Origin: Bacteroidia bacterium
GTDB taxonomy: Bacteria > Bacteroidota > Bacteroidia > Bacteroidales > Azobacteroidaceae
DNA: 17,184 bases
Direction of reading: 5' to 3'
Assembly (NCBI GenBank): GCA_025996815.1
Contig: BNTT01000057.1
Location: 1-17,184 of the forward strand
Shown in pieces: positions 1 through 7,771 of this stretch (position 1 is its first letter; every line of letters begins with the position of its first letter). The notes under the pieces are model-generated. The model had not been told where the DNA came from. It saw only the letters and a list, made by a program, of their open reading frames with translations, and made no database searches. Position numbers and translations under genes: made by a program.

Positions 1-47
1 ATTTTGTCGGGTTCGCCTTGGCGTATGTATTCGTCAAAATCGTGCAT
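1..47 (-). CDS. N-terminus of a probable Fic/DOC-family protein (cut by window edge)
   Basis: An ATG at 45-47 opens a frame reading MHDFDEYIRQGEPDK before the window ends. This opening resembles the start of many Bacteroidota Fic/DOC-family proteins, which often begin with a short acidic EYIRQGEPDK-like segment. Fic enzymes transfer AMP or related groups to target proteins, and many act as toxins. None of the catalytic HPFxxGNG region is inside the window, so the family call rests only on the first 15 residues. The start lies 1 base after the last stop codon of the decayed AlbA_2 gene upstream. Confidence 0.45.
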   Translation of the reverse strand, partial: MHDFDEYIRQGEPDK

Positions 48-48
48 T

Positions 49-513
49 TTATTTTCGTTTTTTATTGATTTCCTGATACTCGCCATTGGTAATTTTCGCT
101 TTATCTTTCACATACAACACCGCTTTTGATGCCTTTCTCTTTGAAAAAAGTAAAAACATCCGCTTTCAAATCTTCTACCTGAACATTTGGAACAGGCACG
201 CTGTCCCACTTTTTGCCAATGCGTTCCAATAAAAACTCGTTCAGTGCTGCGCCTGTCAATTCCTGTTTCACGCTGCCGCTGCGATAAAAATACCTGCCAC
301 GCAACGAAATAGGCACGGAGTAAGGCTGCACAACGATTTCTATGTGATGTTTGCCGTCTTCCTGCAAAAGATTGACTTCGGCGGTAATGCCAATGACATT
401 GCCGCTGTCGTCTTTGCCGATGTAGATTTTGCCGCCCTGCGCGTTGGCGAAGCCGCAAATTCAATCAAGGTAATCATCGTGCCACGAGGATTTGTATTCT
501 GAGATTCGGACAT
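49..513 (-). pseudogene. Decayed AlbA_2 (Schlafen-type) DNA/ATP-binding regulator
   Basis: The remnant starts at ATG 511-513 (MSESQNTN). It then changes frame to read SWHDDYLD, a TGA stop at 461-463, and ICGFANAQGGKIYIGKDD, which is the hallmark start of the AlbA_2 domain (COG2865 family). Intact relatives usually have a tryptophan codon where the TGA sits, so a TGG to TGA change is likely. The frame stays open from 460 to 101 through VVQPYSVPISLRGRYFYRSG, typical of the end of AlbA_2. The link between IGI and VNLLQEDGK is much shorter than in the family, which suggests an internal deletion. Near 110-120 the frame shifts again to VKDKAKITNGEYQEINK, a winged-helix-like segment, and ends at 49-51. 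This is a pseudogene of a probable defence-island regulator or nucleic-acid-binding protein. Confidence 0.75.
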
Positions 514-529
514 AATACATTAATTTGTT

Positions 530-1093
530 TTATAATTCTTCTATTTCAACATCACTACTATTAGACATTGGAACTAATAAATCCAAAATCATAGCCAAAA
601 AGCCTGTGTGTTTGTAGAAATAGTTTGAATTGTCTTTCATTTTTTCTTCTATGGCGTGAAAACCGTAATTGGCATATTGTTCCATAGTGTTAATGAGGTA
701 ATCAACGGCTTTGCGGTCTGTAATCTCCCCTTTTTCAAGAGCGATTAAATCTAATTCTTCTGTTTTTGCCACTAATGCTGTGAAAATGTACTCTCGTAAT
801 TTTGGGTATGCTTTTCTGAATTTTTTGTAATCCAAATTACCCCAATACTGAATTGGCTGCCCAAATCCTTTGGTATCGCCCACCAATTCTCTTTTTTTAT
901 CTGCATAAAGCCCGACAAAAAAAGCGTAAATGTAGAGTTCATAACCTGCGCCAAATGTTTTACCCTTTGCAGTGGTTAATTCTGAAGAGCCTACACCATA
1001 ATCGGTAAATGGCCTCAAAAGTGTTTCTTCAAAGTGATTTTCCCATTCGGGGTTTCTTCTTGCCCAAATATCATATAAATTTTCTGCTGCCAT
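530..1093 (-). CDS. Conserved-looking unknown protein, last gene of the Ssp-type operon
   Basis: A 187-residue protein that I cannot assign to a family. It has no signal peptide, no obvious membrane segment and no P-loop. The most striking stretch is GKTFGAGYELYIYAFFVGLY at residues 44-63, a glycine turn followed by an aromatic helix, which looks like a conserved core or protein-protein interface. The rest is predicted largely helical by composition, with a charged middle and an acidic tail (SSDVEIEEL). The gene begins 6 bases after the stop of the SMC-like ATPase, so the two are probably translated together and may form a complex. As the last of seven genes behind sspBCD it is a candidate accessory or DNA-recognition subunit of the restriction part. 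The ATG start fits the tight spacing. Confidence 0.75.
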   Translation of the reverse strand: MAAENLYDIWARRNPEWENHFEETLLRPFTDYGVGSSELTTAKGKTFGAGYELYIYAFFVGLYADKKRELVGDTKGFGQPIQYWGNLDYKKFRKAYPKLREYIFTALVAKTEELDLIALEKGEITDRKAVDYLINTMEQYANYGFHAIEEKMKDNSNYFYKHTGFLAMILDLLVPMSNSSDVEIEEL

Positions 1094-1099
1094 AATTAT

Positions 1100-3262
1100 T
1101 TATTTTATAGGTGTGATAACTGTTTGAATGGTTGATAAGTCTTTATCATCAAATGGTCGCTGCTTTTCCATACGATAAACAGTTCCTTTTAATGATTTAA
1201 TTTTATCATAATTTACAACTTTGTGTCCGTTTGCATCATCTATTAAAAAACTCTTTGTAAAAATAATACATTGTTTTTTTATGTCAGAAATTACGGTATA
1301 AAAATCATCAACTTTCTTTCCTTCGGTAAACGAACTTGTAGGCGCATCAAAAATAAGCGGATAATCATTGTCACGTTTTATAGTAGTTAGGTCTGAAATA
1401 GCAAAAAGTACCGACATATACATTGTAGTTTCCAATGCCTGATTTGCTTTTGGAATGAATCTATCATTCTTATCCTGCAATACTATTTTCGCTGAGCCAT
1501 CATCCGTTTTTAGAATGCGAATTATTCCATAAAATCCATCAATATTGAGTTTTTCAAGATATTGATTTGCTTTTTCCTCTAAGAGAGAGAGAAAATCTTG
1601 CGTGTTTTTTTCTTTGGCATCTTTAAAGGACTTTTGAATTTTACTTAACACCGCGTGAATTTTGCAATATGTATTTGCAACAGAGTCTTTTGCCAACTCA
1701 TCATATTTTTTTTGCACATCCGTCAATTCATTTTCAATCTCTTTTTCTTCTTTTTCGAGAATGACTATTTGTTTTTCAGCGTCTTTTCTATATTCCCACC
1801 AATTAGAAATATTTTGATAAGCATTAATTAATTGTTCTTCAGTTAGATTGTCATTTTGAGCCAATAATTTTTTCTTTACATATTCTTCTGCATCAATGCT
1901 GTCCTGCATTGTCTTTACTTCTGCTTTGCGTGCCTTGTTAAATTCAATTCTTTCTCTAATCGTATTCGTCAGATTGTTTAATTCCTCTTGGTTATTTTCT
2001 AAACTGATACGTTTTTGTTCCAACTCTTTTGCAAAATTATTTTGAAAAAGCGGTGCTTCTTCTTTTTCCTTTTTTGGTTGCTGGCTTTTCAGTAATTCAT
2101 TTAGTTTATCGACCATAAAATTGTAGGCATCTGTACCCTGTTTTGCTTCACGCCCACAAACTTTACAAAACTCGTCTTCAATCATTTCCTGCATTGTTTT
2201 TTCATCAGGAACGTAGATTGAAAGCGGCACTATCCCATCTTTTAAACTTTGAGAAATTTCTTGATATGCTTCTTCTTTACCTTTTTTCTTTTTATCTTCG
2301 TCTTCTTGTTTCCGTTTTTCTTTGCTGAAAGCAGTTGCTTTTTCTTGATATTCTCTGAAAATTTGAGAGAATCCACATAAAATCCACATTTCGTCAAGAA
2401 GTTTTATTGTGTAATCTTCGTTAATATATCCTTCAATTTTTATTTTTTTATCATACAGCGATTTTAATCTTTCGTTTATGCCTTTCAAAAGAGTACTTGC
2501 CTCTTTGCTATTTTCTAAGTCCTCCAACTTTGTTGAATAGGTAGTAGCATTATCTCTGTTGTTTTTCAGCCTTTTACGGGTGTCGTCTAATTTTCTTCTT
2601 AACCTATCCAAATCAGAACTTAACTCTCTTTCTCGTTGTGAGTTTTGCTTGTCCGATTTCATTGCCTTTTCAAATGCTTTATTTGATTGGTCTTCAGCAA
2701 AATCAGTAAAGCCCGGTTTATCGTCATCGCCTGTATAATAAGGATCAAATTGGCGGATATTCGAGAATGTTTCTATTAGATAATTTAATGCTGTTGGATT
2801 ATTGAAAACATTGAGATTTTCTTCGCCTTTGAACAAACAATATTTGCGAATTGCCGCTTCAAAACAACGGTCTAACAATGTACCTCCTTGTATCGGACTG
2901 CGTTGTACTCCATCATCATAGAATCCTTTAAATTGGAAATTATCTGTTTTGATTTCCCCATTTTGCTCTTTACTAAAAGAAAAAGATTTTTCCACGATTT
3001 TTTCTCCATCGTGCTCAAAAGTCATAGAGACCCGTAAAGTATCTGATTCAAATTCGGGCAATTCTGCAATTTTTTTTTCTGAAATAAATCGTGAATCTAT
3101 ATTAGTTATTGAGGTATCAAACAGCCATTCCAATGCTTCGAAAAAGGTTGTTTTGCCATCTCCATTGTCCCCAAGGAATAAAACCAAACCATCTTTAAAT
3201 TTCATAGTATTAGTTCCGTAGTAACTGCGGAAATTTTCTATTGTGATCTCTTTAATATTCAT
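1100..3262 (-). CDS. SMC/Rad50-like ATPase, DndD-like, with CxxC hook
   Basis: A 720-residue ABC-type ATPase of the SMC/Rad50/DndD superfamily. Walker A is GDNGDGKTT at residues 31-39, right after the typical opening IKEITIENFRSYYG. The middle is long, charged coiled coil. It is interrupted at about residues 366-369 by CKVCG, which resembles a Rad50 zinc hook that would pair two molecules. Near the C-terminus ALETTMYMSVLFAI stands in for the ABC signature region and YPLIFDAPTSS is Walker B with D-loop. DndD uses this architecture in phosphorothioation, and other defence ATPases of this class sense DNA ends or drive a partner nuclease. Its place after a helicase rather than beside a modification gene makes an effector role more likely here. 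The start overlaps the 77-residue gene by 4 bases (ATGA). Confidence 0.87.
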   Translation of the reverse strand: MNIKEITIENFRSYYGTNTMKFKDGLVLFLGDNGDGKTTFFEALEWLFDTSITNIDSRFISEKKIAELPEFESDTLRVSMTFEHDGEKIVEKSFSFSKEQNGEIKTDNFQFKGFYDDGVQRSPIQGGTLLDRCFEAAIRKYCLFKGEENLNVFNNPTALNYLIETFSNIRQFDPYYTGDDDKPGFTDFAEDQSNKAFEKAMKSDKQNSQRERELSSDLDRLRRKLDDTRKRLKNNRDNATTYSTKLEDLENSKEASTLLKGINERLKSLYDKKIKIEGYINEDYTIKLLDEMWILCGFSQIFREYQEKATAFSKEKRKQEDEDKKKKGKEEAYQEISQSLKDGIVPLSIYVPDEKTMQEMIEDEFCKVCGREAKQGTDAYNFMVDKLNELLKSQQPKKEKEEAPLFQNNFAKELEQKRISLENNQEELNNLTNTIRERIEFNKARKAEVKTMQDSIDAEEYVKKKLLAQNDNLTEEQLINAYQNISNWWEYRKDAEKQIVILEKEEKEIENELTDVQKKYDELAKDSVANTYCKIHAVLSKIQKSFKDAKEKNTQDFLSLLEEKANQYLEKLNIDGFYGIIRILKTDDGSAKIVLQDKNDRFIPKANQALETTMYMSVLFAISDLTTIKRDNDYPLIFDAPTSSFTEGKKVDDFYTVISDIKKQCIIFTKSFLIDDANGHKVVNYDKIKSLKGTVYRMEKQRPFDDKDLSTIQTVITPIK

Positions 3263-3492
3263 AACAAATTATTATTTAGATAGTTAATAACTTCGTTGTA
3301 AACCTCCTTTTGAATACTTTTATCTGAGTTCCCCCTAACTCCCCGAATTATTTTTGCTACGGCAACAACAATCGGGTTGTCGGCTCTCAAAGCATCTTCA
3401 ATAGTTGTAAATTCGTCTGCGTTATATTCGTAGAACGAACTCAACTTTGTGTCCGACAGGACTAATTGCAACATTTTATCTTCGTTACTCAT
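3259..3492 (-). CDS. Small unknown protein between helicase and SMC ATPase
   Basis: A 77-residue protein of no recognised family. The sequence is mostly acidic-helical, with DEFTTIEDALRAD in the middle and VVAVAKIIRGVRG followed by a second helix (KEVYNEVINYLNNNLL). There is no signal peptide or cysteine. Its start lies inside the end of the helicase gene (8-base overlap) and its end overlaps the SMC-like ATPase start by 4 bases, so it sits in a fully coupled translation chain and is very likely a real gene. Small proteins in this position often serve as adaptors between a helicase and an SMC-type ATPase. That role is inference from context only. Confidence 0.7.
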   Translation of the reverse strand: MSNEDKMLQLVLSDTKLSSFYEYNADEFTTIEDALRADNPIVVAVAKIIRGVRGNSDKSIQKEVYNEVINYLNNNLL

Positions 3493-5833
3493 TGTGATAT
3501 AAATTTAAGTTATAATGATTCATTGTATCGAAAAGCACATTAACCGTGTGCGAACTATTCTCTGACAGCGAGGCAAAATTATTTACTCGTTCCAATTCTT
3601 TTTTAAGCATACTGCGTTCCATTTCGTAACTTTCGCTATTCGGATTCACTTCGGGGATTACTACCAAATCGTGAATGTAAGCAAATTGTTTATCAGGGTG
3701 CTGCCGCAAAATTCTACCACGCCGTTGTACAAATTGACGCGGATTTCCTGTGCTTGCACAGAAAATCGCTAATTCAGCACGAGGTACATCTATACCTTCA
3801 TCAAGACACTTCATTGAGGTCAGCACATCTACTTCTCCGTTTGCAAACTGTTCCAAAATATCTACTTTGTCTTTTGTTTCCGAAGTGAATTTTTTAACCG
3901 TAGTTCGGGCTTCAATATCTCTGACAGCCTTTGTGAAAACATCAATCAAATGTACGGCATCTGAATTTTGTATTGCCTCAACTATGTTTTCATCTGTATT
4001 ATCTTTAATAATACGAACCACATCTGCTTCTGTCCTGTCTTCATCTTTTTCAGAATAAAAATCGGTTTCAAAATAATCATTCGGGTCATTTCCCTCTGGA
4101 ACATAGACAAGTGTATATTTAAGACTTTTTTTCTTTTTATATTGTTCGTTTAGAATAGTATAGAAAACAGGCACTTTATTGAATGCCTTATGAATAATGC
4201 GTTTGCGGGCTAATAACAAGGCTGTCAAAATTGGGTCGTTCTTAAAATTGCCGGTACTGAAATTGAAATATCTTACAATTTTGAGAGATAATTTCATATA
4301 ATCTTTCATTTCGGAATCTGTTAAAGATACTAAATGCGGATAATAATAGTAACGGCACAAAACGCCTTTATTTATTGCTTCTTTCATTGAATACTCGTAG
4401 GTGTAGCCATTTTCACTGTTGAAAAAGGCAAACAATCTTTTATTGCTTTCCTCGTCAAATTGGCGTTCAGGCGTTGCCGAAAGTCCGATTCTTCTTTTGC
4501 AATTTACTTTTGACAGTAATTTTAGCATTGTTGCCGACCCCATATTATGGCATTCATCTGCAATAAGCAAAGTTTTTACAGACAACTGATTTAATTCCGA
4601 AAAGATATTAGCCCTTGCAAAAGAGGCGTAAGTGGATACAATGATAAACGATACCTCATTAGTATCAAAAGTATCAAAAGGTTTTTCTCTTAGTAAAATG
4701 CTAGCAATATCATCTTTCGACTTAGGGTTTTTTGAACAAACCTTTATAATGTTGCCAAAATGAAATTTCTTACACTCTTTTTCCCATTGATTTACAAGCG
4801 TTATTGTTGGAACAAGGATTAATGCTTTGTAATAGCCGCATTTATTATAAATTTCAAGCAAACAATTCAACGAAGTAATTGTTTTTCCTGTGCCGGTTGC
4901 CATAGCGAATAATCCATTTTGTCCTTTAATAAATTCCTTTGTCTTATTGTTTTTCCAATTTTCAAATGCTGTTTGTTGATATTCTCGTGCGCCTTGCGGA
5001 TAAGGAAATTTCGGTTTTGGTTCTTCTTTTATTTTTTCTATTGTGTTTTCAACTTGCTTTTTTGCTTTGTCAAGGGCGTTCTTAATAGTTTGTCGGACAG
5101 GCGTACTCTTTTTATTTCCAAGCAATTCATTTTCAATCTCAAGCAATTCGTCTAAATTTTTACCGCCAAAATGTTGAGCGATACTCGTTGTAATTTCTTT
5201 TGGTTCAATATATTGAACTGAATTATCATTGCCCGAAAATGTTTTTTCAAACTTTGAAATTGTATTTTTCAATTTTGCATTACTAATTTCACCGTCCCAA
5301 TCGCAATTTACATCAATGCTTTCTTTGTTTTCCAAAAGCGCAGTTTTTGAAAAATTACAAGAGCCGTTAAATCCAACAACATTATTTCCATCAGCAAAAA
5401 CGCCTTCTTTCGTATGCGCAATGCCTTCTGTATCTTTTGGCGTAATAATCTTTATTTCAATCTTTCTCTCTGCAATCAACCACGCAAGACAATCAAAAAA
5501 ATGCTTGTCGTTTGCAGAGAGGGTATTTTTCAAGGTAACAATATCCGACAAATCCAAAATAGTTGCAGGGTTTTCTGTTGCACCTGCAATAATAGCGTTC
5601 TTATCCTGCGAAGAAAGAATATTGTTGATAATTAGTCGCATTGCGCCGCCATTGTGTAAAAACAAAGCAAAACCATCTGACAATGTACGAATAGCCGAAG
5701 AACTGAAAAAGCCAAGTTTCAAATCAAACCGCTTGCTGTTGCACAAACATTCTGAAAAGAAATCTATCGGCTCAAATTCTGTAGCCGATTCGTATTGCCT
5801 GTGAGGCGGTAAATGGATTCCTGTTTTTAGCAT
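3485..5833 (-). CDS. PLD-nuclease/superfamily II DEAD-like helicase fusion
   Basis: A 782-residue two-part protein. Residues about 15-200 form a phospholipase-D-like nuclease domain, with HTKEGVFAD at 140-148 (an HxK...D motif) and GSCNFS at 157-162, the usual partner motif. Residues about 280-760 form a superfamily II helicase: ATGTGKT at 312-318 (motif I), LVPTITLVNQW (Ia region), ADECHN at 425-430 (motif II, DECH), GLSATPER at 450-457 (motif III), then CLDEGIDVPRAE and FVQRRGRILRQ (motifs V and VI). All expected ATPase motifs are present. Such fusions occur in phage-defence and restriction systems, where the helicase translocates and the PLD domain cuts. A single HKD-type motif implies that two copies must dimerise to form an active site. 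The ATG overlaps the stop of the PIN-like gene (TGATG). Confidence 0.88.
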   Translation of the reverse strand: MLKTGIHLPPHRQYESATEFEPIDFFSECLCNSKRFDLKLGFFSSSAIRTLSDGFALFLHNGGAMRLIINNILSSQDKNAIIAGATENPATILDLSDIVTLKNTLSANDKHFFDCLAWLIAERKIEIKIITPKDTEGIAHTKEGVFADGNNVVGFNGSCNFSKTALLENKESIDVNCDWDGEISNAKLKNTISKFEKTFSGNDNSVQYIEPKEITTSIAQHFGGKNLDELLEIENELLGNKKSTPVRQTIKNALDKAKKQVENTIEKIKEEPKPKFPYPQGAREYQQTAFENWKNNKTKEFIKGQNGLFAMATGTGKTITSLNCLLEIYNKCGYYKALILVPTITLVNQWEKECKKFHFGNIIKVCSKNPKSKDDIASILLREKPFDTFDTNEVSFIIVSTYASFARANIFSELNQLSVKTLLIADECHNMGSATMLKLLSKVNCKRRIGLSATPERQFDEESNKRLFAFFNSENGYTYEYSMKEAINKGVLCRYYYYPHLVSLTDSEMKDYMKLSLKIVRYFNFSTGNFKNDPILTALLLARKRIIHKAFNKVPVFYTILNEQYKKKKSLKYTLVYVPEGNDPNDYFETDFYSEKDEDRTEADVVRIIKDNTDENIVEAIQNSDAVHLIDVFTKAVRDIEARTTVKKFTSETKDKVDILEQFANGEVDVLTSMKCLDEGIDVPRAELAIFCASTGNPRQFVQRRGRILRQHPDKQFAYIHDLVVIPEVNPNSESYEMERSMLKKELERVNNFASLSENSSHTVNVLFDTMNHYNLNLYHNE

Positions 5834-6657
5834 CAGCGTCTATAAATTTTATAGTTATTCATTTTATCTAAAACATCCTTTATTTTAACCGTTATCTCAG
5901 CTTCTGTAGCAATACTATCATGTTGCTTAATAATAGCATTAACTTCTTGATATTTCGTTTTATTTGTTTTGAAAAAATTAATTGCTTCGGTTAAAAGAAT
6001 AAAATCTAAGTTTAAGTATCCTGTTTCAATTTTTTGTAAGTTTTCTCTCAATTTAGTATCTCTTGGTTTAGATTTAAGCCAAGAATTTTTGTTAGTTTCA
6101 ATCTTAGTTGAAAAATCTTTTAATGGAGTTGCGTATTCAGAACGTAGATTTTTGAGATACGTTTTTAAGCGTTTTTCGCTAAAATCGGAGACAGACCAAA
6201 ATAAGAACAGTAGTAAATCTACAGAATCGCCAATAGTTCCTATTTGTTGGTAAGCAAAATATGGAGAGAATTGCTTTTTCGCTGGAATATCATCGGTATA
6301 GAAAAATAGACGTGTACCTTCTTTTCTACATACATGTAGCGATAATAAAGTAGAATACAATTCTCCATTTTCTTTTGTATAACTACAAAATCTTTTTAAT
6401 TCATCGAAATACTCAAGTTTAATAGAATTATCAAAATTGATAATTTTTGTACCAAAATAAGGTAGTCGTTCAGTTATATAATCTATTTGTTCTGCTAAAA
6501 GAGGCTTATGATTAACTGTTGTTTGTGCTTCTTTATACACACAATCAGAAATATTCAAATTCAAATCTTTTAATTTTTTGAACAAAAATTCATCTTCCTC
6601 ATCAATCCGAAGAAGATTTATTATCGTACAAGCATCTAAAACTACAGGTAATATCAT
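5833..6657 (-). CDS. PIN-like domain nuclease (toxin/effector candidate)
   Basis: A 274-residue protein, counted from ATG 6655-6657. That start makes an ATGA overlap with the upstream ATPase stop; an upstream TTG two codons earlier is less likely. The N-terminal half has the pattern of a PIN-like RNase/DNase. It opens with VVLDACTIINLL (Asp8), followed by YKEA (Glu43), NGELYSTLLSLHV (Glu99) and LFFYTDD (Asp122/123), the four acidic positions that bind metal in PIN domains. The C-terminal half (about 135-274) is charged, helical and unassigned. PIN enzymes cut single-stranded RNA or, in some families, DNA. No separate antitoxin-like gene is next to it. The tight link to the AAA ATPase upstream and the helicase downstream suggests a controlled effector rather than a simple VapC toxin. 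The domain call is from motif reading only. Confidence 0.75.
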   Translation of the reverse strand: MILPVVLDACTIINLLRIDEEDEFLFKKLKDLNLNISDCVYKEAQTTVNHKPLLAEQIDYITERLPYFGTKIINFDNSIKLEYFDELKRFCSYTKENGELYSTLLSLHVCRKEGTRLFFYTDDIPAKKQFSPYFAYQQIGTIGDSVDLLLFLFWSVSDFSEKRLKTYLKNLRSEYATPLKDFSTKIETNKNSWLKSKPRDTKLRENLQKIETGYLNLDFILLTEAINFFKTNKTKYQEVNAIIKQHDSIATEAEITVKIKDVLDKMNNYKIYRR

Positions 6658-7763
6658 TTCCAACCAATTATTTCATTTTTAATACTATCGTAATAATCTT
6701 TATCAATTACATCTATGTTATCAAAAACGGCAGATTCTAATAAAACTGAGAGTGCATCATTAAAACCTCGCAAAGAAACATTTCCTAAATCCGAAATCAA
6801 AACATTAAGTACATCATCTCCAAATGGGAAACAATCGCCATTATCGTTATCTCTGAAAATTGTGTTATTAAGTAATTCTTTTAAATATAATTTGAGTTCA
6901 TCTGGTGTGGGAATAGACAACTCAATTCTCTCTTTTATACGATTTTTTACGGCTTCGTCTAAATATTCTCCTAAATCTTCAGTATCCATCATAGCAGATT
7001 GAGTTAAATTCAAAAACAGCAATAGATTGTCGGGAGTTTTATCAATAATGGCACGCAGAAAATTGTTAATTGTATGAATATTTACACTGCTCAAATTAGC
7101 AATACTCTCAAATTCATCAAACCAAATAATTACACATGAATACACATTTTTTTGATATGTAACTAATGAAAATAATGCTGCAAGAAATTCCGCTAAATCA
7201 TTATCTGTCGAGAACATCCGCTGAACACCATTTTTTGCAAACGATTTCAAATCAGTATTTGTAAATGTTGTCCTATACAGATAACTTTTGAACAAAGTAA
7301 CATCAACGGTCTCATCGAACATCAACGTTAATACATTTCTCATAAACAAATTATCCGTGACTGAATTCAAAGTAGCAGAAACATCTACCTTTTTATCTGT
7401 AAGATTTTTTCGTAATGCCGTAATATCCAATTTATCTATTATTTGGGTGTAAATATCTGTAATAGGTTGCTTGCTATTTGGAAAATTAATATTCAATGAC
7501 AAAGGAATAGATTGTCTTTCGCCTGCTAAATTTTGCAAAACAGATATTTTATTAAAATACTTTGCAGCGTGAGTTTTACCACTACCATATTCTCCCCAAT
7601 TCAGTATGAGGCTGGAGTTTGGAATTTGAATAGACCGTCTTATTCTTTTTTCAAACCGCTCTTTTATGGTTGGAAAACCTGCCCAGATTAATTCTTCTGA
7701 ATTAATCGCTGGTGTCATCCGAAATGGATTCGTTTTTAACTGAAATTTTTCAAATGTACTCAT
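6654..7763 (-). CDS. AAA/Orc-like P-loop ATPase of the defence operon
   Basis: A 369-residue cytoplasmic ATPase. Walker A is GEYGSGKT at residues 57-64 within LILNWGEYGSGKTHAAKYF, and Walker B is VIIWFDEFES at about 211-220, followed by a sensor-like stretch LLLFLNLTQSA. The opening FEKFQLKTNPFRMTPAI resembles the leader of ExeA/Orc1-type AAA proteins that bind partners or DNA before the P-loop. The C-terminal third is helical and may be a lid plus winged helix. It begins 8 bases after the end of the 541-residue gene and overlaps the PIN-like gene by 4 bases, so it could gate that nuclease. I cannot match it with confidence to any named SspF, SspG, SspH or Dpt protein. Confidence 0.82.
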   Translation of the reverse strand: MSTFEKFQLKTNPFRMTPAINSEELIWAGFPTIKERFEKRIRRSIQIPNSSLILNWGEYGSGKTHAAKYFNKISVLQNLAGERQSIPLSLNINFPNSKQPITDIYTQIIDKLDITALRKNLTDKKVDVSATLNSVTDNLFMRNVLTLMFDETVDVTLFKSYLYRTTFTNTDLKSFAKNGVQRMFSTDNDLAEFLAALFSLVTYQKNVYSCVIIWFDEFESIANLSSVNIHTINNFLRAIIDKTPDNLLLFLNLTQSAMMDTEDLGEYLDEAVKNRIKERIELSIPTPDELKLYLKELLNNTIFRDNDNGDCFPFGDDVLNVLISDLGNVSLRGFNDALSVLLESAVFDNIDVIDKDYYDSIKNEIIGWK

Positions 7764-7771
7764 ACTTGTAA

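Noticed and set aside
108..464. 118-codon arginine-rich frame on the minus strand
   Set aside because: It overlaps the frame that encodes the AlbA_2 domain, and its R/Q/C-rich product is a frame shadow.
1100..3262. Naming the SMC-like gene dndD
   Set aside because: The fold and motifs are similar, but the gene context (effector end of an SspBCD operon, no dndE or dndB) does not support assigning the Dnd modification role.
5229..5804. 191-codon open frame on the plus strand
   Set aside because: It is antisense to the PLD domain of the helicase fusion, with low-complexity F/S/K composition and no motif.
5833..6657. Classic VapBC toxin-antitoxin pair
   Set aside because: The protein is about twice the usual VapC length, and the gene before it encodes a 369-residue ATPase, not a small antitoxin.
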